In this document: in pieces, positions 46,019-53,206 of the stretch | Layout: each line of letters starts with the position of its first letter | Position numbering within the stretch: the stretch's first letter is position 1 | Assembly: GCF_006494425.1 (NCBI RefSeq) | Contig: NZ_VHIV01000006.1 | Span: 1-64,000, forward strand | Direction of reading: 5' to 3' | Source of the DNA: Bacillus dicomae | Lineage (GTDB): Bacteria; Bacillota; Bacilli; Bacillales; Bacillaceae_G | Length of the DNA: 64,000 nt | Program-made: the position numbers and the translations under genes | The notes under the pieces: generated by a model | Told to the model about the DNA's origin: nothing | Seen by the model: the letters and a program-made list of their open reading frames with translations, nothing else | Databases searched by the model: none

Positions 46019-47178
46019 TGACCATCCCCCCGATATGTTGAATACTCCCCAACAATCTCTCCTTCTTTCACACGATATAAAAAAGGAAATCGCTCACATA
46101 ATTCTCCAGCTTTACTATGGCGAAACAAGATAGAATCTCCTATCTCTACTCGTTCCTCCCCGTTATAGAAAATCGGTGTTTGCACTTCACCAGCGCCTTC
46201 TAAAGCTAATAGTTTGGCACCATTTGGCCTCCAAATCTCAGGTTCTTTATCTTTCCCAATTGCACCTGAGGCAATATATCCGCCACCTAGACAAGTGTAA
46301 ATTGTTGGGGCTGGTTTACGCACAACTGGTAAAGCAAATCCGACAGCTGGATGAAATTGCACCTCTTTATAATAATCAAACAGCTTCGGAGCATAAAAAG
46401 CCGAACCTATTGTAATCTCTGAAACTGAATGATCTTGCTCAGTTGTTTTTATACTTCCTGTGCCTCCCCCATTTACAAACCTTAGTTCAATACCTAGATT
46501 TTGTATTTCTTTTACGATATGTCCTCTTCTATCTTTAACTTCTAATACTGATTTCTTCTTTAAATGTGAAATCACTTTACTTTTCACTCGCTGATTCGGT
46601 ATGTGATCTCCTACCCCAGCAATTTGGGCTTCATATCCCATTACACCATCTAGTATTAAAAATAATGATTCTTTCAACCTTTTTACTATTTTCAAAGCAC
46701 CTTGCACATCTTTTACCGGTGATCTTTTCACCCCAAAATGGAACTTAAAAAAACGACTACTCATATCAATATCTACACAAACACGAAAATATCCTTTAGA
46801 ATTTTCAGCAATTTTTTCTAAATAAACAATATGTTCTTCACAATCCACCATACAAGTTATAATGAGTCCTTGCTTTGTTAGCAAACTTATTTCATGTAAC
46901 GCTCTTTCATCATAAGCAGGATATCCGAGCAATAAATCATTGAATCCTTGTTCAATTAAAAATAAAACCTCCCTAGGTGAAAAACACATAATACCTTGAA
47001 ATCGATCATTTGCAGCTAAAATCTTTTGCATAACCGGAACTGAGCGTAACGATTTACTCGCTATACGAATCTTCTTATTTCTACTTAATTCTATAATCGA
47101 TTGAATATTTCTATCTAAAGCCACTTCATCTAAAAATGCACACGGTAATGGAACTTCTTTAAAAATTCCTCGATCCAC
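46006..47178 (-). CDS. PLP-dependent alanine-racemase/D-threonine-aldolase-like enzyme
   Basis: 390 residues from GTG behind GAGGAG; the ATG twelve codons upstream has no ribosome site. N-terminal alanine-racemase TIM barrel with the PLP lysine in RIASKSLRSVPV, and a D-threonine-aldolase-like C-terminal domain with metal-binding candidates. It may cleave, deaminate or racemise a D-beta-hydroxy amino acid. The next gene encodes an FAD oxidase with overlapping start, an unexplored pairing. Confidence 0.8.
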   Translation of the reverse strand: MDRGIFKEVPLPCAFLDEVALDRNIQSIIELSRNKKIRIASKSLRSVPVMQKILAANDRFQGIMCFSPREVLFLIEQGFNDLLLGYPAYDERALHEISLLTKQGLIITCMVDCEEHIVYLEKIAENSKGYFRVCVDIDMSSRFFKFHFGVKRSPVKDVQGALKIVKRLKESLFLILDGVMGYEAQIAGVGDHIPNQRVKSKVISHLKKKSVLEVKDRRGHIVKEIQNLGIELRFVNGGGTGSIKTTEQDHSVSEITIGSAFYAPKLFDYYKEVQFHPAVGFALPVVRKPAPTIYTCLGGGYIASGAIGKDKEPEIWRPNGAKLLALEGAGEVQTPIFYNGEERVEIGDSILFRHSKAGELCERFPFLYRVKEGEIVGEYSTYRGDGQCFL

Positions 47179-47247
47179 ATTTTTTCTCTCCTCTTCTCTA
47201 TATGTCTTATACATATTGGAAAGAAAGTTTAAATTTCCTCTTACAAA

Positions 47248-47285
47248 ATAAAAAAGTTTCTTCCTATTAAGAAGAAACTTTTTAG
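47248..47285 (-). terminator. Terminator of sph
   Basis: AAAAAGTTTCTTC / GAAGAAACTTTTT hairpin next to the stop codon at 47288. Confidence 0.85.
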
Positions 47286-47287
47286 GA

Positions 47288-48289
47288 CTACTTCATAGAA
47301 ATAGTCGCCTCTACTGGATAATGATCAGAGTAATCATTATATGTATATTTTTTAAGCCATGATGTAACAGTCCACTGTGGAGACTTTGGTTGTAATACCT
47401 TATTCTCTATAAATGACGGATTCGCATGGTCCTTACTTGCAATAATATAATCTAAATACTCGGCAGGGCTATCAGGGAAATTATATTTTGCAATACTGTT
47501 TGTCGTTGCATCCCAAGTTGCTGTATGTCCTGTATAAGATGGAATAGAAGCATGCAATGTTTTGAACATGGATGCGTACTCTGAATCACTATTGTTCTCT
47601 GCATTTATTTTATTCACGTTCATATCACCACCAAATAGGACGTACTCATCATTTGGTATATTCTTATTTTTAATAAAATCTTGCATTTCTTTTAACTGGT
47701 TTGTACGTACAGATGCAGGTGAAGTTTTTCCGCACATACTATCTTCAGCCTGCAAATGCGTCCCAATTACGTGAACGAAACGATCGTTTTTCTTAATTTT
47801 CGTGTATACAAATCCTTTATTCGATAAATTATCTGGTCCGCATCCGTTTGCAAATACATATTGAATCTTTTCAACAATCGGCCATTTGCTCACGATTGCA
47901 ACTCCCCCATCTTCAGGAGTTGAAGATGAATAGCTACCTAACGTTTTATCCCATTCATTTCCGTTACTACGACCTAATACAGCTGTTTGATTTGGGTATT
48001 CTTTCTTCAAATTTCCTAAAAGACGATCTGAAGCACTATTATCAAACACTTCATTTAATATAACAACGTCTTGATTCTTAATATAATCTGCCGCCCCAAT
48101 TAAATCAGCACGCTGACTTTGTCCCCAGTTCGGATATAAGTTCGTTGATAGCATGTACACATTATGCGTCATCACTTTCAAAGTGTTGTTTTGATCTGTA
48201 GACGTGTCTGCTTGAGCTGAAGATCCTCCGTATAAAACTCCTAAACCAATCCCAAAGCTAAGTACACCTTTTAGCAATTTACCTTTCAA
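47288..48289 (-). CDS. sph: Sphingomyelinase C (sphingomyelin phosphodiesterase)
   Basis: 333 residues, the exact length of the B. cereus enzyme, from a TTG start seven bases after GGAGGT; the frame extends upstream only over the intergenic terminator. Signal peptide to about SSAQA-DTS. DNase-I-like metallophosphodiesterase with NEVFDN (metal Glu), GTHLQAED (His) , GGDMNVNK and SDHYPVEA (catalytic His). Hydrolyses sphingomyelin to ceramide and phosphocholine outside the cell; with phospholipase C it forms the haemolytic cereolysin AB. About 7% of residues appear to differ from the sequence I remember. Confidence 0.95.
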   Translation of the reverse strand: MKGKLLKGVLSFGIGLGVLYGGSSAQADTSTDQNNTLKVMTHNVYMLSTNLYPNWGQSQRADLIGAADYIKNQDVVILNEVFDNSASDRLLGNLKKEYPNQTAVLGRSNGNEWDKTLGSYSSSTPEDGGVAIVSKWPIVEKIQYVFANGCGPDNLSNKGFVYTKIKKNDRFVHVIGTHLQAEDSMCGKTSPASVRTNQLKEMQDFIKNKNIPNDEYVLFGGDMNVNKINAENNSDSEYASMFKTLHASIPSYTGHTATWDATTNSIAKYNFPDSPAEYLDYIIASKDHANPSFIENKVLQPKSPQWTVTSWLKKYTYNDYSDHYPVEATISMK

Positions 48290-48316
48290 GTTCCATACCT
48301 CCATGTGTATAGTAAT

Positions 48317-48356
48317 AAAAAGGTCAAATACTCTATTGTGAGATTTGACCTTTTTT
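48317..48356 (-). terminator. Terminator-like hairpin between plcB and sph
   Basis: AAAAAGGTCAAAT / ATTTGACCTTTTT with T-run on the minus strand, just after the plcB stop. It should terminate part of the transcripts and reduce sph relative to plcB, unless sph has its own promoter. Confidence 0.8.
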
Positions 48357-48362
48357 AAATCC

Positions 48363-49214
48363 TTAACGATCTCCGTACGTATCAAACCAAAGCTGAATGT
48401 ATCCAGCAGTAACACGTTGTGCATCCATTAATCGCTTACCTGTCATTGGTGTAACTTCAGCGCGCCATTTATCTGCATATTCTTGTGATACAGCTGCTCT
48501 CACGAACCAATCTTTCGTATTATCATTTACAATGCCAGCGTAATCCTGTTTCGCAACTACTGCTGCTCCATGAATCCAATCTTCTGGATTTGTACCTTTC
48601 CAGTTCCAATATCCATTTCCATCCGTTACTTTATAATTATCTTTTATCGTATCTACAAAGTTTTCATATTTAGAATGGAATCCTTGTGGATATGAAAGAT
48701 TTGTAAAGTTTGCCGCATGCATCGGTTGGTTTACATCCCCTAAATAATGAAGAGATAATCCTAAATAGAAGAATGCTTGTTTCATATCTTTATTTTTGTA
48801 TGATTCACCAGCTAATTTAAAATATTTAGCTCCAGTTTCTTTTGCCTGCTTTGCATATGGAATATACGTTTTTCCATTATCAGGGTCATAGAAGTGTGAA
48901 GCAAATGTGCTATTATCATAATAAGGATTTTCATAGTCAGCAGCATAAATACCGTTCTCTAACTCCGTACGCCATTCATTTAATTGTGCAACTCGATCTT
49001 GCTTTACAAGTGTTGTATTGCGAGACATAATATCAATCGCACGGTTTACAATCCATAAATGAGAATTTACGCCTTCTTTATGTTTATCTTCAGCAGACCA
49101 ACGGTGAACTATTTTTATTTTACTTCCCCCATCATTTTCATGAGCAAATGCAACGCTTTGTAACGGAGCTACTAACGTAATAGCTGCTGCTAAAGCAAGT
49201 ACTTTCTTTTTCAT
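48363..49214 (-). CDS. plcB: Phosphatidylcholine-preferring phospholipase C
   Basis: 283 residues, the known precursor length: signal peptide (1-24), propeptide (25-38) and mature enzyme starting Trp-Ser-Ala. The zinc ligands of the B. cereus enzyme are all visible: N-terminal Trp1, His14 (VNSHLW), Asp55, His69, His118 and Asp122 (LHYLGD), His128 (PMHAAN), His142 and Glu146 (FHSKYEN). Secreted; cleaves phosphatidylcholine to diacylglycerol and phosphocholine. A perfect PlcR box lies upstream. Followed by sph across a hairpin. Confidence 0.96.
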   Translation of the reverse strand: MKKKVLALAAAITLVAPLQSVAFAHENDGGSKIKIVHRWSAEDKHKEGVNSHLWIVNRAIDIMSRNTTLVKQDRVAQLNEWRTELENGIYAADYENPYYDNSTFASHFYDPDNGKTYIPYAKQAKETGAKYFKLAGESYKNKDMKQAFFYLGLSLHYLGDVNQPMHAANFTNLSYPQGFHSKYENFVDTIKDNYKVTDGNGYWNWKGTNPEDWIHGAAVVAKQDYAGIVNDNTKDWFVRAAVSQEYADKWRAEVTPMTGKRLMDAQRVTAGYIQLWFDTYGDR

Positions 49215-49336
49215 CTGAAATCCTCCATTTTATAATTGAATTATTGTAAACTTTTGTTAGGATCCTATGATGTTGTCCGGTTAACCTATGACTAGAATAT
49301 CCCACCTTTCATGAAATTTCTATCACTAAATTAAAA

Positions 49337-49352
49337 TATGCAAATGTTCATA
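49337..49352 (-). promoter_or_regulatory. PlcR box of plcB
   Basis: TATGCAAATGTTCATA, an exact match to the PlcR consensus TATGNANNNNTNCATA, 123 bases upstream of the plcB start. PlcR with its peptide PapR activates extracellular virulence genes at the end of exponential growth. Confidence 0.88.
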
Positions 49353-49440
49353 TCATTATAACTTTATACACAGTGAATATAATGAATGAATACACTTTCA
49401 TTTTAATAAACTATTATTAAGGCTTGTCTAAACTAATGTA

Positions 49441-49479
49441 AAAAAAGAGTAAAGCATCTGAATGCTTTACTCTTTTTTT
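49441..49479 (-). terminator. Terminator of the NaK channel gene
   Basis: AAAGAGTAAAGCAT / ATGCTTTACTCTTT hairpin that overlaps the channel stop codon. Confidence 0.85.
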
Positions 49480-49811
49480 CTATTTGATAATATACTTGGC
49501 AATTGTACATTAACTGCCAACTTATGAATAAATCCAAACACTAATCCAATCCCAATAAATATGTATAAGATTGTAAATATCTTTCCGAAATCAGTTTGCG
49601 GACTAAAATTTGCATCACCGACAGTCGTTAACGTGACCACACTAAAATATAAAGCGTCAAGAGGACGTAACCCTTCAACCGTACTATAAAAAATCGTACC
49701 AGAAGTTAATGTTAAAAATGTTAATACGAATAATACTTGAAATTCTTTATCTTTCCACGCTCGTAAACAAGCTTTTAGCATTCGTTTCAATGTCAACATA
49801 AATGAAAGCAT
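49467..49811 (-). CDS. NaK-type cation channel with variant filter (TVGDA)
   Basis: 114 residues from the ATG behind GGGGGAG, the length of the B. cereus NaK channel of known structure, and nearly identical to it. Two membrane helices flank a pore helix. The selectivity filter, TVGDG in NaK (residues 63-67), is TVGDA here (codon GCA at position 67). NaK conducts Na+ and K+ non-selectively; the outermost glycine carbonyl contributes to the external ion site. Terminators on both sides indicate a single-gene unit. Confidence 0.93.
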   Translation of the reverse strand: MLSFMLTLKRMLKACLRAWKDKEFQVLFVLTFLTLTSGTIFYSTVEGLRPLDALYFSVVTLTTVGDANFSPQTDFGKIFTILYIFIGIGLVFGFIHKLAVNVQLPSILSNRKKE

Positions 49812-49871
49812 TAGACTCCCCCTTCCAAACAAAATACCTGTAGTTACAGGAAAGTCTATCACCTTTCTGTA

Positions 49872-49919
49872 TAGAAAAAAAGTAGCCCTCTTCTATTTCT
49901 AGAAAAGGGCTACTTTTTA
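49872..49919 (-). terminator. Terminator of bdhA
   Basis: AAAAAGTAGCCC / GGGCTACTTTTT stem. Confidence 0.85.
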
Positions 49920-49929
49920 CTACTCTCTA

Positions 49930-50982
49930 TTATTTAGGTGAAACAAGAATTTTCACTTGTGTTTTATCTTTTACTAGTGCTTCAAATCCTTCTTCAACAA
50001 CTTGATCCACTGTGATTTTTTTCGTAATTAATTTCTCTGCTTGAATTTGACCAGAGCTAATTAATTTAATAACAGCTGGGAAGATATGACGATATCCAAG
50101 AATACCTATAACTTCTTTTTCTTTTAATACAAGGTTGTTTGGAGTAATTGTCGCATCTTTTTCCCATACACTAACAATTACAGTTTGCCCTTCAAAGCTT
50201 GTACTTTCAATCGCTTGACGAAGTACTACTTCAACACCTGTTACTTCAAAGCTTACATTTACACCTAAACCATTTGTTAAGTTACGAATTTCTGCTAGTA
50301 CATCTTGAGTAGCTGGATTTAATACATAATCCGCACCTGCTAATTTTGCTAACTCTTGACGTTCTTTAGAAAGTTCAACTGCAATAACAGGGGTTGCTCC
50401 TGCTGCTTTAGCTGCTTGGATGACAAGAAGTCCAATTGGACCACAACCAAATACTGCTACAGCTTCCCCTTCTTTTAATTTACTTTGACGTACTGCATGA
50501 ACTGCTACTGCTGCTGGTTCTACAAGTGCACCTTGTTCATACGTCATTTCATCTGGAATATGGTGAACCATATCTTCTGGTACTACTGTATATTCAGAGA
50601 AACCGCCGCCTTCTCCACCAAGACCGTGGAAAACAAGTTGTTCACAAACATTGTAATGTCCATGTTTACAAGCTTCACATTTACCACAAGAATAAATTGG
50701 TTCTACAACGACACGATCTCCCACTTTATGAGAAGTAACGCCTTCACCGATTTCAACTACCTCACCACTAAACTCATGACCTAAAATAACCGGTGCTTTT
50801 ACATGTGTTAATGGATGCTCTTCTGTTGGAATAAAAATAGGACCTGCTAAATATTCATGCAGGTCTGTCCCACAGATACCACACCATTTAACTTTAATCT
50901 TAACTGCTCCTGGTTTTACAGTTGGTTCTGGTACTTCTTCTACTCGTACATCACGTTGATTATGCCAAAGTAATGCTTTCAT
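49930..50982 (-). CDS. bdhA: (R,R)-2,3-butanediol dehydrogenase, zinc-type
   Basis: 350 residues of the medium-chain zinc dehydrogenases. Catalytic zinc ligands in WCGICGTD (Cys37) and LGHEF (His69, Glu70); structural zinc Cys99, Cys102, Cys105, Cys113; Rossmann motif VFGCGPIG. The GICGTDLHEYLAGPIFIP pattern is that of acetoin reductase/butanediol dehydrogenase. Interconverts acetoin and 2,3-butanediol with NAD(H) during fermentation. Single-gene unit with ATG near GAGGGATG. Confidence 0.88.
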   Translation of the reverse strand: MKALLWHNQRDVRVEEVPEPTVKPGAVKIKVKWCGICGTDLHEYLAGPIFIPTEEHPLTHVKAPVILGHEFSGEVVEIGEGVTSHKVGDRVVVEPIYSCGKCEACKHGHYNVCEQLVFHGLGGEGGGFSEYTVVPEDMVHHIPDEMTYEQGALVEPAAVAVHAVRQSKLKEGEAVAVFGCGPIGLLVIQAAKAAGATPVIAVELSKERQELAKLAGADYVLNPATQDVLAEIRNLTNGLGVNVSFEVTGVEVVLRQAIESTSFEGQTVIVSVWEKDATITPNNLVLKEKEVIGILGYRHIFPAVIKLISSGQIQAEKLITKKITVDQVVEEGFEALVKDKTQVKILVSPK

Positions 50983-51144
50983 TTTTTATACATCCCTCTC
51001 TACGTATATACTTAACCTGGTGAAGTTTACAAATCTATTATAATACTTTCATCCATATATTTCAAAAAAACAATCTCGTTTTCACTAATTTTTAACAAAT
51101 AACGTTCAATATTTTGTCACTTTGTACTTTTTTCCACATCTGTT

Positions 51145-51177
51145 AATGCTAATTTCATTGCGGTTGAAATTAGCATT
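51145..51177. promoter_or_regulatory. Perfect 13-bp-arm palindrome at the MFS promoter
   Basis: AATGCTAATTTCA (51145-51157) and its exact complement TGAAATTAGCATT (51165-51177) around TTGCGGT. It lies 34 bases before the TTG start of the exporter, on or just after a likely -10. A dimeric repressor operator or a leader hairpin. Confidence 0.6.
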
Positions 51178-51210
51178 ATGCCATAATAGCATTGGAGAGG
51201 TGAATATCGC

Positions 51211-52383
51211 TTGAAATATTTTATTTACTTTATTGTTATCGTAGCGTTTCTAGATACATTTTCACAATTACCTATTATGAGTACGTTTGCTCAAAGTCTT
51301 GGAGGATCCCCTCTTATTATTGGGCTAGTTGTCGGCATGTACTCATTTGCTAATATGATCGGTAATATTATTGCTGGCGCTGCTGTCGATAAATTTGGTG
51401 CAAAAAAAATACTTTATATAAGCATGGGACTTACGAGTTTCATAGTCTTTTTATACACTGTTGTTCAAAGTGGTGAACAACTATTAGTTGTGCGCTTTAT
51501 GCACGGTTTTAGTGACGGATTTTTAATTCCTGCTGCTTTTACGTTTTTATCAAAACAAACAAATGCAGCAAGACAAGGTAAGGCAATGGCTCTATCTGGT
51601 GCTGCTGTTGGAACAGCAGCAATTGTAGGACCTGCTTTCAGCGGGATTATGAAAGCAACTGCTGGTATAGAGTGGGTGTTCATTACCATTTCTATTTTAA
51701 TGGTTCTTGGTACAATCGTATCTCTATTCTTCTTACCAAATAACGTATCAAGAAAAGATACTTCAAGAACACAAATGATGAACAAAGAAGATATGTTTGA
51801 ACTATTGAAATCAGAACCGCTATTAAAGGCATATATTGGTGCTTTCACACTCATGTTTTCACAAGGAATTGTCACTTATATGTTACCAGTGAAAGTTGAG
51901 GCATTAGCACTTAAAGCATCTACAACAGGCATGATGTTAAGTGTATTCGGCATTACCGCTATCCTCTTCTTCTTACTACCAACAAATCGTATTTACGATC
52001 GATTTAATCGTTCAAAACTAATGCTAATTGGTATTGCAGTAATGGCATTAGCATTATCTTTACTTGGATTATTCGCAAAAAAAGGTATGCTCTTTATCGT
52101 TATGATGATTTATGGCATTGGATTCGCTATCCTTTTCCCATCCATAAATGCATTACTTGTTGAAAATACGACAGATAATAAACGCGGAAAAGCATTCGGA
52201 TTGTTTTATGCTTTCTTCTCATTAGGAGTTGTTGCTGGATCCTTTACAGTTGGAGCAATCGGGGCATCCCCTAGCGTCAGCTTCGTTATTGGAACTGCAT
52301 TCTTATTAACATTTGCCGGAATGATTTACGTAAGAAGCAAAGTAAAAGGCAGAGACAAAGTAAAAAAGACAATGATGGGTTAA
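51211..52383 (+). CDS. MFS transporter, drug-efflux-like
   Basis: 390 residues, twelve helices, DHA1-type major facilitator. Motif A-like DKFGAKKIL after helix 2 and the exporter motif C-like segment GAAVGTAAIVGPAFSGIM. TTG start behind GGAGAGGTG. Probably exports a toxic small molecule; substrate unknown. The palindrome over its promoter suggests repression by a dedicated regulator, but no regulator gene adjoins it. Confidence 0.82.
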   Translation: MKYFIYFIVIVAFLDTFSQLPIMSTFAQSLGGSPLIIGLVVGMYSFANMIGNIIAGAAVDKFGAKKILYISMGLTSFIVFLYTVVQSGEQLLVVRFMHGFSDGFLIPAAFTFLSKQTNAARQGKAMALSGAAVGTAAIVGPAFSGIMKATAGIEWVFITISILMVLGTIVSLFFLPNNVSRKDTSRTQMMNKEDMFELLKSEPLLKAYIGAFTLMFSQGIVTYMLPVKVEALALKASTTGMMLSVFGITAILFFLLPTNRIYDRFNRSKLMLIGIAVMALALSLLGLFAKKGMLFIVMMIYGIGFAILFPSINALLVENTTDNKRGKAFGLFYAFFSLGVVAGSFTVGAIGASPSVSFVIGTAFLLTFAGMIYVRSKVKGRDKVKKTMMG

Positions 52384-52404
52384 TTCCATCATTGTCTTTT
52401 TTTA
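52362..52404 (+). terminator. Terminator of the MFS gene
   Basis: AAAAAGACAATGATGG / CCATCATTGTCTTTTT; the left arm lies within the coding region. Confidence 0.85.
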
Positions 52405-52418
52405 ATGGTAATTCCTAT

Positions 52419-52769
52419 TCAACTTTTAACTTTCAACAAGCCGTATTTAATAAACAATATGGCATTATATTTTTCATAGAGATAATACAATGGATAACAA
52501 AATAAGAAGAAAATAAGTACAGTTGGTACATCGTCTATAATAGAAAAATATTTTACTAATAATTCCTTAATACTTTCTCCAATTATAATAAACAATAGGA
52601 TTATACAAATTGCTGCTAATATTAAACAAGGTGTTATCCTTACTTCTTTCAACTTCACCTTACAGTGTGGACAACTAAATGAAAAGGGATGCGGGAGATC
52701 AATAATATGTTGTGCAGTAATATTCCCTTCACACTGTGGACATTCAATTATTTCTTTCATTTCGTTCAC
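52419..52769 (-). CDS. Zinc-ribbon two-helix membrane protein, unknown
   Basis: 116 residues. N-terminal zinc ribbon with two CxxC pairs (ECPQCEG and FSCPHCK), then two membrane helices (LILAAICIILLFIIIGESI and VLIFFLFCYPLYYLYEKY). Such proteins are common and functionally unassigned. Ribosome site AAAGGAGTG. A bcr1-like repeat lies twelve bases before the gene. Confidence 0.7.
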   Translation of the reverse strand: MNEMKEIIECPQCEGNITAQHIIDLPHPFSFSCPHCKVKLKEVRITPCLILAAICIILLFIIIGESIKELLVKYFSIIDDVPTVLIFFLFCYPLYYLYEKYNAILFIKYGLLKVKS

Positions 52770-52781
52770 TCCTTTCTATCC

Positions 52782-52939
52782 ATAAAGTGAGACTTTAATC
52801 AGTGGGGGTTTTCTTCATCCCCCACTGATTATTAGCCCTCACCAATCGGACTTTTATGGGCAGTTGATCCCCCACCTAACTTCTTTGCTTTCGCTGAATT
52901 TTGAGGTGGGGGTCTTACTGCCCATTAAAGCGGGATAAA
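52782..52939 (+). repeat. bcr1-like interspersed repeat (copy A)
   Basis: About 158 bases bounded by ATAAA direct repeats: starts ATAAAGTGAGACTTTAATC, contains the inverted pairs CAGTGGGGG/CCCCCACTG and CCCCCACCT/AGGTGGGGG, and ends CCATTAAAGCGGGATAAA. About 80% identical by eye to copy B. Size, ends and five-base TTTAT-type duplication fit bcr1 elements of the B. cereus group; the name is from memory. Its right end touches a hairpin. Confidence 0.8.
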
Positions 52940-52970
52940 AAAGAGCCCTATCAAATAGCGCTCTTTTATT
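52937..52970. terminator. Terminator-like hairpin beside repeat copy A
   Basis: AAAAGAGC-C-CTAT-CAA-ATAG-C-GCTCTTTT with T-runs on both strands. It is not adjacent to any recognised gene: the inhA2 transcript already ends at 53168-53201. Confidence 0.7.
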
Positions 52971-53167
52971 GCCAAATAACAATGTAAATAAATTAAACTG
53001 TAAAGGCAATACTACGTTTCTTCTTTTACAAAGAAAGTTTATAAATACTGACGATACTTCGACAATTTCCTCGGAAATATTTCCTTTCTCCGCATAATTT
53101 GATACACTACATACGAACAGACACTTGTATTACATAAGCTAAAATAATAACTTACTGTACAAATCAA
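52970..53167. other. Intergenic gap downstream of inhA2
   Basis: About 200 bases between the inhA2 terminator and the orphan hairpin. A minus-strand reading frame of 18 codons (from ATG near 53095) has no ribosome site. A small RNA ending at the hairpin is possible but unproven. Confidence 0.4.
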
Positions 53168-53202
53168 AAAGCACACTCTTCATATGAAGAATGTGCTTTT
53201 AT
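53168..53202 (-). terminator. Terminator of inhA2
   Basis: AAAAGCACA-TCTTCATATGAAGA-TGTGCTTTT hairpin following the stop codon. Confidence 0.85.
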
Positions 53203-53206
53203 GTTA

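Noticed and set aside
49863-51210. PlcR boxes at the NaK, bdhA and MFS promoters
   Set aside because: No 16-base match with fewer than three mismatches was seen, for example TATGCCATAATAGCAT lacks the required A.
53040-53100. Minus-strand 18-codon ORF (Met-Arg-Arg-Lys-Glu-Ile...) between inhA2 terminator and orphan hairpin
   Set aside because: No ribosome binding site before its ATG and too short to judge; kept only as a remark on the gap.
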